Positions 1 through 11,700 of a stretch of DNA of 64,000 nucleotides are shown here, one piece after another (the first letter of the stretch is position 1; every line of letters starts with the position of its first letter). The position numbers were made by a program, and so were the translations under genes. This DNA is from Paramecium pentaurelia (lineage: Eukaryota; Ciliophora; Oligohymenophorea; Peniculida; Parameciidae): NCBI GenBank assembly GCA_905183005.1, contig CAJJDO010000015.1, positions 756,587-820,586 on the forward strand, in the 5' to 3' direction. Under the pieces are notes generated by a model that was given only the letters and a program-made list of their open reading frames with translations, ran no database searches and had not been told where the DNA came from.

Positions 1-95
1 CATTATTCTACAATTAATTTTGAATTGTGCCCTCTCGGCTTATTCTTTGACTTTTAGTGATATGGGAATCCTAATTTATATGATTTTTATTTCAT
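1..95 (-). CDS. N-terminal fragment of an unknown gene running off the left edge
   Basis: On the minus strand an ATG at 95 opens a frame with no TGA down to base 1, about 31 codons, using TAA as glutamine. The peptide begins MKQKSYKLGFPYHQ and is basic and polar. No family is recognised from so short a piece. In this AT-rich DNA with only one stop codon, an open frame of 30 codons is common by chance, so the call rests mainly on the sensible amino-acid mix and on the gene density of the region. Confidence 0.3.
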
Positions 96-384
96 AGGCA
101 TATTATATTTATACAATATAAAATTATAAAAAATTGTAATTTGAAAAGAATCTTTCATTATTTGGGTCTATCAAAATCAAATGAAAAAGAGTTTTACAGT
201 TAAGATTTAAATGTCCAAGTTTACATTTCAAGAGAGGAATCTTGAGAACACCCAAGTTTGAAACATATTTTTTTGTTTTTTTTGATAAAGATTTAACAGA
301 AACTAATAGACACTTAAGGTAATCGCAAAAGAAAAAGAATATAATATTCTATTATATTTTATTTTTAAAAAAATAGCTAATAGT

Positions 385-612
385 ATGGATACTGATTTTG
401 ATGAGGAATATGCATTCAAAACTTTTAGTGTGATAAAAGATGAGTTCTTCAAATTGACAAATTTATTAGATTATCTTTAGACAATAGCTAAAAAAGTAGA
501 ATTTTTGAAGTGCTTAGATTAATAACATATGCTTAATTCTTAATTAATCTCAAATTTAAAATTGCATTTAATTAATCTAATTTTATATATAACACAATTA
601 AAAAACAGTTGA
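385..612 (+). CDS. Small hypothetical protein, 75 aa
   Basis: An ATG at 385 opens 75 codons ending at TGA 610-612. The first part (MDTDFDEEYAFKTFSVIKDE) is acidic then amphipathic and looks like a real short helical protein. The last 25 residues are Leu/Ile-rich and less convincing. No domain is recognised. There is no neighbour that suggests a job. It could be a real small gene, the last exon of something, or a chance frame. Confidence 0.35.
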
Positions 613-991
613 TGATAATTTTATTGTTTATTTAATAGAAAAAAGAAGGTTTATGATATAATACTATTCAATATAAAAAAGTTTATGTAAAATAATATTT
701 TACTTTGAATAACAAATCAAAAGAAAAAATATTACAATAAAATACTAACTAATACTTGTATTTTAATGATCATTTATTTAGTTGATATTAATTTTTATAT
801 AAATAATTGTTAGTCTTCTTTACAATCATCATTAATAAATATATTAATTCGAAAGAATGAAATGATTTTCATTTATATGTAAAATATATTTAGAAATATA
901 AGAACATTTATAATCTTATGAGCTAGGACATGAGAATTAAATGAAATGAATTGGAGTAATAATGATATTTTGAAAATATATTTAATAATTA
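613..991. other. Non-coding stretch upstream of the RSP3 fusion gene
   Basis: About 380 bases of AT-rich DNA with no convincing open frame, domain or repeat. It presumably holds the promoter of the gene starting at 992, but no recognisable element stands out. Confidence 0.4.
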
Positions 992-3812
992 ATGTCATAT
1001 AAAATTTCATTAGTAGGTCTGGAGGGTAGTGGAAAAACAACATTAGCAAAAGTTTTGAATGACTAACACTAAATCAACAATATGCAATTGGAAGTCAATG
1101 AAGATATGCCAAATTCAGATGTAATGATCTTCTGTTTGGATGGAAGCAACATGCAACAGTTGCATCATAACAAGGCAGCATTAGAGTAAATTAATGGCAA
1201 GGAATAATTAATTATATTGCAAACGAAAGCAGATATTCAAACAATAGAAGAAGGAGAATTGAGAAACTTCTTGGGTGTTGGAGAAATACCAATCTTACCA
1301 ATTTCTGCTTAAAATGGGGATGGATTACCTTAATTAATTACTTTATTAAGTTAGTAGATATAACCAACACAATAGAACTTTTCAGCTGAGCCAAGAGTAG
1401 TGCCAAGTAGAGGGAAATATAGAATAAATGAATAAAATCAAATATCAAAGCCAATGCAGACATTTCAAAATTTAATGAAGGATCACGTATGTATGTATTG
1501 AAATTTTAGAAAATTAAGCAACGCACACCAATGGAATAGGAGTAGGAATATATACGTTTAGAAAAAGAACGTATTAAAGTAGAGAATATGTCAGCTTAAT
1601 TGAATAATTTTAAGAGGAAACTAAAAAAAGAAGGTATTATACTTATTTTATTTTAAGACACATATGATATCAAAGCAACAGCAAATCCAAGAATATAAGT
1701 AAATTTAGAATTCTTTTTAACAGACACTTTAGCATAATGTGAATAATAAAAAAATACTTTATCCACTTAAACTGATAAATTGCAAAAAAAACCAGAAGAC
1801 CCTCCTTTCATTCCTAAAAAAACAGGAATTGATGCTGCAACTTAAGTTGAAGATTATGAGTTATTTGATTTTGATAGAGAAGTAACTCCTATTTTGAATG
1901 TGATATGTACAAAGACTTTAGAATAAGCATGTTTAGAAATAGAATAAGAAGAAGAATTTATGGCTATGTATAGATTTAAAGAAGCTTTTGAAAAAAGAAG
2001 AGTAAATGAGAAAAATAAGTAACATGTTACAGTTGATAGAGAAAAATAATTGATTGATCAAAAGACTGAAGTTTTGAAAAAATACTCTTAGAAATAAGAG
2101 AGAATGCAAAAAGTTATTTTTAAAGCTTAAGCTCATGCAATTGCCAAAGAATATTTAAAACCATTATAAGGATAAATAATGTAATAAGTAATTACAAGTG
2201 GATTTTATCCTAATGAATTCATGAATCAATTGCAAACTAAATTTATGGACTATTTAGTAGGAAAAACTCAAGAAGAAGTAATCAGACTTGTTGAACTCAA
2301 CAATTCTATGAAAACTGCTTTTAATGTCTCTAATTTCGAACAAATTCCTAAAGTCAGAAAACCAATTGATTAATAAATACAAAAAAAAAAAGATAGGTAG
2401 GCTTTAAGAATGATTAATTATTCAAATAAAAGAGCTATCCGTATCTTCTATTAAGACTTAGTTCCTCTCTAAAGTGTAATTTCTATGACTTTGCCTAAAT
2501 TCTTAGATGGGTCATTTGAAGAATGGAAAAAAACATATGATTAGAGAGTTGCTGAATTAGAGTAGAAGGCTGAGAATAATGAAATAAATGAGGAAGACTT
2601 TGCAAATCAAAAAAGAACTGAATATCCTGATTTGTAAGAAGGATATTTTGGAGCATCCATTAATAATTTTACTAGATTCGCATTTTCTATGGCACATGAT
2701 TAATATTACTAAACTAGTGATAAAAGATTATAAATAGTAGCATATGTTTTAAAAAAAGATGGAACATATGAAATTATAAATTAAGAATCAAAAAATTATG
2801 GAAAAGTATTTAAATGGAAACAATTTAGATTACCAATCAAATAAACTGATGATGAAGCTTTAGTAATAAGATTAGAAGAAATAGATTCTGAAATAATTGC
2901 TATAGTTTTTGGATTGTTATTACCAAATTTATAAAATAATATTAAAGCCTTAGAATGGGTGTAAAATGCTAGATTTGGTTTGTATGATGCAAAATATTGT
3001 ATTCCATTTGCTCAAACCAATGTAAATAAGGCATTTAAATTAGAAGAACTTGTAAAATAAATTGATGATCCTGAATTTGCTGAAGCACCATAAACTGTCT
3101 TTATGAGTTGCTTCACATTAATGAAACGTTTTAAATAATTTGGTGGATGGTATATAGAAAATACTTAAGCTGCTACTAAAGGTATGCTTACTTAAGAAAT
3201 TGAACCCTTTTATGAAAAACTATCATAATTTCTTATTGAAATGTTCGAATTTACACTTCAAAGAGATAGCAATGTTATTTCAGCAATTTAAGAGAAGGAA
3301 AAAGAAAAAGATGCCATATTAACCAATTAAGAATTATAAATGAGTAAATTTATAGCCTTTAATTTTTAGTAATTACTAAATCAAAAATACCCTACTCAAA
3401 AAAAATGCCTACAGAACCTAATGTTACTGATTCAGCTCTTCCCTCTTCTAGACCACTCGAAGAACCTTCTGATTACACTAAATCATAATTCAACTCTATG
3501 ATTATAGAACCATTAATTTTGGATATGAATGATTCCTTTGAAATTATAGAGTCATAGCTGATTAACCATCTAACTAATATTGCTTCAAGGTTGGTTAACA
3601 GTTGCACTTGGGGGTTTGAGTTGAAAGCCAGAGGCAATTCATTCCTCAGAGTGAAATAATTAATTAGGGTATTTAATATATCAATTTTAACTATTTAGTT
3701 AAGAAATGTAGGTGATATGACAATTGTAAGAAAGGCAGAACCTCCTAAGGAAGAAGTTCCAGTGCAATAAGAAGAGAATAAGGATAATGATGATAATGAT
3801 AATGATTCCTGA
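992..3812 (+). CDS. Fusion protein: degenerate small-GTPase domain, radial spoke protein 3, TerD-like domain
   Basis: About 905 aa in five exons; introns 1487-1509, 1634-1657, 3344-3369 and 3669-3698. Residues 1-125 form a Ras-like P-loop domain: Walker A GLEGSGKTT at 9-17, a G4-like TKAD and G5-like SAQNGDG, but the stretch that should carry switch regions and DxxG is too short. Residues about 130-450 are radial spoke protein 3, including STQTD, PPFIPKKTGIDAATQ and ELFDFDREV followed by the long helix typical of RSP3. RSP3 is the dimeric scaffold and PKA-anchoring protein of the axonemal radial spoke. Residues about 550-720 follow the pattern of TerD beta-sandwich proteins (DDEALVIRLEEIDSEIIAIV, then WVQNARFGLYDA). 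A charged tail ends at the TGA. All parts share one frame. The RSP3 core is certain; the GTPase and TerD readings are inference. Confidence 0.85.
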
Positions 3813-4158
3813 AATGATTTAATATTAAATGAATTATTATGAATTATTAGGAGTGAATTACAAAAACTCCTCTTAAAATTTTTGTAAAGCCTTTTTTTAA
3901 AAAATATATGATTTTGTCATCCAAATAAAAATAGAGATGTAAAAGAAGTTTAAACTTAAATTAAAATAATAGTAGAGAATAATATAATTTATCTTAAAAT
4001 AAAAAATTTTATTTTACTTTCCTGGATATATATCAAGATTATATGATCAAAACAAGAAATAATTAAACTTAGTAATCTATTAAATAGTTGATAATTGAAT
4101 TTATTGTGTTTTATGAACTATGTAATTCAATAATCTTATATTTATATATTAACTATTA
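3813..4158. other. Intergenic, tail-to-tail
   Basis: About 350 bases between the stop of the RSP3 fusion gene and the stop of the minus-strand coiled-coil gene. AT-rich; nothing recognisable was found in it. Confidence 0.4.
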
Positions 4159-5201
4159 TCATCTCTTATCTAGGGAACTAATCTTTTAGAATATACATTC
4201 TATATTTTAATGGACTCTTGTGACAATCTTACTCATTCTTTGAGTTAAAATGTTTATTTATTATTAATAGTTGAGATATTTTTGATTCTATTCAATAATT
4301 TCGTTAATCACTTAAAATTTATGTTCAATTTTCTTAATCTCAAATAAATACTTTCTTTTTGAAGCAGCTAATTAATATTTTAAAGAAATTAATTTTTCTT
4401 CTAAATATAGACTTTCTCTTTGGGTTTATTGTGGTTCCAAATTCGATATGGATTCCCTTTATTACTCAAAATAATCCAATTCATATAACAATCTGAAAGT
4501 ATTTTCATTCTCATAATGATCTAATTCCTCAATGATCGTCTCTTATTCCAATAGATTAATGACAAAGAGCTTATCATCTGGACTAACATTCATAGACTAA
4601 ATCTTTTAAGTGACTTTATTCTTCTTAGTATTATTCATAATATATTCGAGATCACATCTTAAACCATTAAGTTCCTGAAGATAATTTATTATAATTACTT
4701 TGTATATGTTTTTGTATTCTAATTGAACTTCACTTCTAAAATTATTTAATTCTTCAGTAATAAATTATTCTAATCTTTAGATATCTTGGGTATCTGAAAA
4801 CATTTTGAATTACTATTCGACTCTTCCTTAACTCTTTTTCTATAATTCCTGTAATTGATTATCCAAATAGTTCATCTTCAATGTTAAATCATTCAACTGT
4901 TTTTCATATGGCTTATTTTAGTTATTACTTTTGAAATCACTAAAGCTAGTGTTGGTTGATGTTTCTCTTGATTTATCCCTTATCTTTTCTAATTCTTCTT
5001 GCTTTTTTAAGAGTGTTTTAATTTATTATTCCAACTTTTAGACATGAGGAATTTCATTGACAATAGGCATTAAAGCATCTTGTTACATACAAACTCTATT
5101 CAGATTTGCTTAAATTAATCAAGGATACTACTTTCCAAAATGTTCAATCTACTATCAATAGATATGTTTTCCTTTTATTTAATGCTCTTTTTGCTTGACA
5201 T
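4159..5201 (-). CDS. Coiled-coil protein, 339 aa, function unknown
   Basis: ATG at 5201, one 23-nt intron at 5109-5131, TGA at 4159-4161. After a short polar head the protein is almost all helix with heptad-like runs of Leu, Gln, Glu and Lys (for example KLEQQIKTLLKKQEELEKIR and later LEEKLISLKYQLAASKRKY). There is no signal peptide, membrane span or known enzymatic motif. The composition fits a cytoskeletal, basal-body or axonemal structural protein, and the neighbours on both sides include ciliary genes, but this is only suggestive. No family is recognised. Confidence 0.75.
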
Positions 5202-5645
5202 AAAGTGTTGATCTTTTTATTTTAAATATTTATATTCGTTAAAACAATAAAACTTTATTTCTACTTTTATCACAAAATATATGATGATATTATATCTTAA
5301 ACATTTTTGATCTAAAATTGTATTTAATCAATTAAATAAAACAATGAGATTGAGTATTTTAAAGAAAAAATATAATTTAAGATTCAGGAACAAAGTTCTA
5401 GTAAATATATATAGATTTTAGGAATATTTTTGTTTCTAAAAAATGAATGTTAATTTACGAGAATTAAGCTATTAAGTAGAAGCATAATAATTAATAAATT
5501 CAGGAATGTCTATAATTAATGATATTTTTAAAAGTCATAATAATAATATTCTTTAATTAATATAAGAATATTATTTATTGATTAAGAAAGAGAAAATAAA
5601 ATGAAAAAGATATGAAAAAATTACAAATTGAATAAAAATGAGGTA
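5202..5645. other. Intergenic with a small open frame
   Basis: About 440 bases between two minus-strand genes. The plus strand holds an open frame of 53 codons from ATG 5443 to TGA 5602-5604, starting MNVNLRELSYQVEAQQ. It has a reasonable amino-acid mix but is within the length expected by chance with a single stop codon. No other structure seen. Confidence 0.3.
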
Positions 5646-6228
5646 TCAATTATCTGTTTTGGGTATGCAAGACTAATTGTTGAATTCTGAATCTTATTAA
5701 TCTTGATTTTCGACTCTTCTTTTTTTGTTATATTGATTGATATAGCAATTTTAACAAAGTCCACCTAGAAGATCAAGATGATTATTTACATGCATATAAT
5801 TTTTTGTGTGAACATAACCAAGGTTATTTGTTTCTACCTAAACGATGATAACAATTGTTGCACATTCCTTTAGCATAATGTTCTTTGTCTGGATGACCAC
5901 AAGTATTGGCTTTTTTACTTCTAAGAGATATTTAAACAACATACATTTTCTTATTGATTGTTTTTGGTGGGTCTTATTCCTTTGGAAGAGTCTATATTTA
6001 TAATCCATGAGTTGCTGAGTCAACAATGTGTCGTTATAATAGTTCCTATTACGTCATTTGATATATAGGAGGGAGGAGTTAGTCGTTCTCTTCAACTTTG
6101 ATAGGTTGATTAAGGAGATTTAGAGTAGTTTGTTGTCTATCTGCACTGAGATTGAAACGCATGACTAAATAAATAGAATATAGATACTTACATTAAAGAG
6201 TTTGTAGAAGTGGATGAAAGAAATTCAT
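5646..6228 (-). CDS. Double Cys/His zinc-motif protein, 176 aa
   Basis: Three exons on the minus strand, introns 6165-6191 (27 nt) and 5765-5789 (25 nt). The ATG at 6228 is preferred over one at 6162 because a clean intron joins it in frame. The C-terminal half holds two copies of a metal-binding pattern: CGHPDKEHYAKGMCNNCYHR and, across the second intron, CSHKKLYACGLCQNCY. Each gives C-x-H ... G-x-C-x-x-C-Y and could bind one zinc. Proteins with this CxH/CxxCY signature occur in ciliates and plants, but I do not know a function. The start lies 45 bp from the divergent kinesin start. Confidence 0.8.
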
Positions 6229-6273
6229 TTTTATGTATTTTTATTAATTAATATATTTTAAATTTTAACGATC

Positions 6274-8732
6274 ATGAATACCTCTTTTCCTAAGATGTCA
6301 ACATCATCATTAAGTTAAACTACTTCTCAAACTAACTTTTATGATTCAAGTCCTATGTCATCATATTCAGCAAAGCAATTAACTTCGAATGACAATTTTA
6401 AAGTTGTAGTTCGTGTAAGACCTCCTTTATAGAGAGAAGTAACAGATGGACGTTTCATTTCCACTATTTAAGTGTCTCCTGATCATAAAAAAATATGCCT
6501 GTACGAATATTATAACATTGATTTGGTTGATCCAGAACATCTTGAAGAATACCTCAATAATCCTAATAGTTATACAATGCATACCTTCTCATTTGATTAT
6601 GTGTACGATTAAGATAACACACAAGAAGAAGTATATGATAATACAGCAAGACATGCAGTACTTTCTGCACTTTAGGGTTTTAACGCCACTATTATGGCAT
6701 ATGGATAGACTGGTACAGGTAAGACATTTACAATGGAGGGATTCAAATACAATTGTGTAGATCCTTAAAGAGGTATAATTCCAAGAGCAATTGAGGAAAT
6801 CTTTAAGCACATTTCTAATGGATCCAATGAATCTACAACCTTTATGGTTCGTGTGAGTTATCTCTAAATATATAATGAAGTAGTAAGTGATTTACTAAGG
6901 AGTGATAGATAAAATTTACATATTCGAGAAGACAAGAAAAGAGGAGTATTTGTTGAAGGTCTATCTGAATGGGCAGTACGAAATCCTTCTGAAATTTATT
7001 CTTTAATCTAAAAAGGAGCTTAATCTAGAGCCACAGCAAGTACAAAGATGAATGATGTAAGCAGTAGATCTCATGCTGTTTTTATAATAATTGTTGAATA
7101 GATGACAGAAATTGATAATCATAAATCTATAAAAGTTGGAAAACTAAATTTAGTAGATTTAGCTGGTAGTGAAAGAGTAAGAGTTACTGGTGCTACAGGT
7201 AGAAGATTAGAAGAATCTAAAAAAATCAATTAATCATTAAGTTGTTTAGGTAATGTAATATCTGCATTAATTGAATAAAAAACACATATTCCTTATAGAG
7301 ATTCAAAAATTACACGTCTTTTAGAAGATTCTTTAGGTGGTAATTGTAAAACAACTATGATGGGAATGATATCACCAGCTATTGATGCTTTTCTTGAAAC
7401 TTTAAGTTCTGTTAAATTTGCAAATAGAGCAAAAAATATAAAAAATAAAGCTACAATTAATGAAGATGTAGATCAAAAAGCACTTTTAAGAAAATATGAA
7501 TGTGAATTATAAAGATTAAGAAAAGAACTTTCAGAAAAGAATAAAACTATAATAGATTCGACAAAATTAAGTTAATTAGAAGAAGATAAAAAGAGAGCAG
7601 AATAGGATAAAAATGCTGCTATGGCTGCACTTGAAGCAAGAAGCAAATAATTTTTCATTGAAAGAGAGGAAAAGAAAAAGTTAGAAGAAAAGATTCGATA
7701 AATTAATAGTTAAATGTTAATTGGTGGATGTAATATTGAAAATAGTCCATAATTTAGAAATGCTATAGAAGAATAATAGAAATTAATTAGAGCTTAATAT
7801 GAAAAAAAGATAACAGAATTAGAAAAAGAAAGATCATAATTAGAAGAAGATAAGGTTTAAGTTGATAGATACAAATAATTAACTCTCAAATAAAGAGATA
7901 TTATGATTGCATTGACAACTAGGTTAAATGAAAGAGATGAAACAATAGTCTAATTATAAGATGAACTTGATGCTTATGATAGAATTCATAGAGAAACAGA
8001 AACTATGTTAGATTAAAAAATATAAAGAGTTTAATAATTAGAAGATTATGTTAATTAAATGGGAGGCAATCTACCTAATATTCAATAGATTTAATCAATT
8101 AGATAGAATAAAATTAAAGATTGTGTTACTTAAGATGGTTAAGAAACCTACAATATTACAAAGGAGAATTTATAAGATTATGAATCTCAGATAGAATAAT
8201 TAACTCTAATTAATTAAGAATAAGATTAAGAGATATAAAGATTAAATAATTTATTATTGAATCATGAAAATTCAAATTTAATGGATTATGTAAAATGTAT
8301 TTAATTATTATTATTTTATTAGCTTCTGTTGATAATATTATTGATGCATTGTCCTAACCTAATGATGGATTAAAATTATAAAGTGTAGCCAAAGATCTTA
8401 TTAGTCTCTAAAAGATTCTCTAAGGGGAACAATAGCAATCTAATCATGCTTTTTCAAATATATAAAATATTGTTCATTCAAGAAAAGAATCTCCAATGCA
8501 TACTAATTAATCCAAAAAATCTTTAAATAATTCATAAAATTATGATGAAGATGAATAACCTCGTTAGTTAAACAATTTTTATACTTTTTCCAAGTATTCA
8601 ATTTATACATATTCTAGTAAATCATAGACTTCCTCAATGAAAAAATAAAAGGATCCTTCTCTTCCTAAACCACAAATAAATGTTTAAGATATCATCAAAA
8701 TGAGAGAAGTAAAAAGAAACCTCTATTCTTGA
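6274..8732 (+). CDS. Kinesin with N-terminal motor domain, 810 aa
   Basis: A microtubule motor that hydrolyses ATP. The motor fills residues about 35-390: P-loop AYGQTGTGKTFTMEG around 143-157, switch I NDVSSRSHAVF, switch II LVDLAGSERVRVTG, and the neck-proximal KFANRAKNIKNKATINED. A long coiled coil follows, with a conserved patch EKIRQINSQMLIGG, then a Ser/Gln/Asn-rich tail. There is one intron (8297-8322), after which the frame continues to TGA 8730-8732. The N-terminal motor rules out kinesin-14. Without alignment I do not assign a subfamily. The first 40 residues are Ser/Thr-rich. It sits between a divergent zinc-motif gene and CFAP46; an axonemal role is possible but not shown. Confidence 0.93.
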
Positions 8733-8769
8733 TTTATTATATATATACAAAATTAATATTTAATTAAAA

Positions 8770-11700
8770 ATGAGTAATGAGGAGTACATTATTGATAACT
8801 TAATTACAGAAGCTCGTTTCTTTATTGATCATAAGGATGATAATGAAACATTTCTTAGTCAAGGATAAGATTGTATAGATAAGATCAACTAAATACTAAA
8901 GAAAAATATTAGGTATTCAAAATATGTAAATAAAACAGATCCTCGTTTTTAGATATTTCTTAAGAAGTAATCATAAAGTATTGTGAGGCTTGTCTTGTTG
9001 TACCAGATAAAGAACACATAGCTCAATAATATATAGATCTTTATTTTTAACGCAACTCTTCTTAGGGACAGTTTTACATTAGAGCTTTGTTCATAAAAGC
9101 TAGACTTATATCTATGAATGGTCATGATAGACTATTGAAGGCAGAAGACATGATCAAAAATTTGAAATTGTCATTAACATTTGTTTAATAAGGATTAGAT
9201 ATTATTTCAAAACCAGAAAATAAATAAAAATATGGATTTCTTATTTATAATGCTTCCATTTGTGTTTATAATATTATTAGACCTATGCTTAAACCATAAT
9301 GGTAATTATCATTTGTTGATATTTTGGATAAAATAGATAGAATGTTTGAAGAAGTAGATGAAGCAGATTATGATTGGAGATGTAGATTTACTTGGCTATT
9401 ATTTTATTGTTTATATGATGATAGAAAAGCTGATTCATTTAAATTATTAGATAAACTATGGGAAACAACAAAAAAGAAAGGAGATTGTGATTTTTAGAAT
9501 TCACTATTAAGATTAAGAATACATATTGGTAAGGAATATAAATAAGCATTGGATTCAGCATTTAAGGAATCAGAATCTGCTCCATCAGAGAAAGCTTGGA
9601 AATCATTATTTATGCTCTAGAAAATGAGGAGTGGTTTGATTCCTGAAGCATAAGTTGAAAAGGAATTAATTAATTTAATCAATTCTATTTCAAGTGCTGT
9701 TTTACCTGGAAATGAAGTAGCAGCTACTAATAAGTTAGCACCAGTATTTTAAGAAAGATTGGCTGAATCAGGAAGAGTAGCACTACAATATAATTTAGTA
9801 AATATAGCTGATTCAATTACTGCTTTTTTAAGTAGAGTTAGATAACTACATTAAAAGGCATACATTTTACATGAATATAATAAGGCAGAATTATTTATAA
9901 AGAAAGCAGGTCCATTAATTGATAATAAGACAGGTATGAGATTGAATTCTTTATAAATTAAAATGCAAGAAGTTGAAAGAAGAATTGAAGCATTAAAAAC
10001 TATGGAGAAAGTTATGGTAACAAATAAAAAATTAAATGATCCTGATCTCATTTTTGAAGGAGCTGTATTGATTTGGAATATATCATTGCCATTTTTAAAT
10101 GCTTAATATAGAATTCATGTATACAAAGCATTTTCTATGGCTTGTCAACTCTTAGAATAATTATAATGTGTAGATCATGCATTAAGAGTCAATTTCCATA
10201 TAGAATTAGCAAAGAGTGATTTATAAGAGGATTTAGCTGTGAAAGCAGAATAACATATAAAAAAAGCATTACAATTAGATTATAGTGTACCATTAGGGAA
10301 AGTGCAATTTAAATATGATGAGGGTGAAGATTTAGGTTTATATTAAAGACCTTATGATAAATATCTAAGGAATTTAGAAGAAAAGATTAGATTAAAATTA
10401 AATATTTATTAAGAACCTAAAAATGATATTGAAAGAGTAATCACTTAATTAGAGAATGTATAAGCAGCTAAATCTGAAAATTTAAGAATAGATATTTTAT
10501 AGAAATGTTTGGGAACTATTGTTAATTTGTAAGAATAGGAATATTGGTATGATACTAAATTAGATTTAGTTGAAGAAGAATAAAATAGAGAAAAAGTATT
10601 AAAAAAATAAGAAAATTTATATTAATTTAAATAAAAGAAATTATTAGCAGCTGAAATTGCTAGATTAGCATTTGAATGGGAATTTAATGATTTAGCATTT
10701 AAAGCTTGTGAATTTGTATGTAATGATACTTGGGATGTAAAAAATGCATCTGAAATGATACTTGCTTAAGTAGAATGTTAATATAGAATGGCATAAATGA
10801 TTATAGATAATTTAATTAAAGATAATTTTGAAATACCATTTGCTGATCCTATTAGAGTAGAAGAGAATGAAAATATAGAAGAATTAAGTCAAGAAAAAAA
10901 AGATTAAGTATTATCTTTAAAAAGGAAAATGTGCTCTAATTTTGTTAAAGGTTTAAAATTAGCAGATTCTATCAAATAAACTTGGTTAGTATTTAATGGA
11001 GCTATATATATTTGGAATAATTTCCTTACAATATTCCGTAATCCTATTAATGATAGCAAATTGTTACCAGAAATTACAAATTTATTGAAAGAATTCTTTG
11101 AAATAATGAAGAATTCTTTAAAGGAAATTGAAAAAAAACTAATAAATGATTATGATATTGATACAAAGATTTAAGTATTAGCTAATATAGGTTTAGTGTA
11201 TGCAAGATTAATGGAAGGGAAATCTTAATATGATGAAGTTATGAGAGTTTGTGAAGCTCTTCTTTTGACTCCTTTATCACCTCACACTCGTAAATTGATT
11301 AATTCAATTAAAGCAAGAGTTTCTGGAACAGCTAAAACTAATGCAGCTAAACCTGGAACTTAATAAGATAAAAAAGGTACTAAATAACCATAATAATCAT
11401 CATCTGATAGTGTTATTTTTGATGTTGTTTCATAATTAGAAATTATTTAAAATTCAACCAATAAAGCTCAAACATAAGATCTTATTAAGAAATGTTTTGA
11501 AACACTTGTTAGTTGGACAGCAAAAGAAAATGATGAAACTGAATTAGAATTACATGCTGAATTATGGGCTAGATTGGCAAGATTAGCATTAAATGAAGAA
11601 ACTATTTTAATGTATAAATATTCATTGAGATGTGTATAATACTCTTTATAATTATTAACAGCAGATTTATCAACTATTCCAGCTTCTCGTTTGAGATGGT

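Noticed and set aside
1933..2136. Minus-strand Phe/Leu-rich open frame
   Set aside because: Antisense of the Lys/Glu-rich RSP3 helix.
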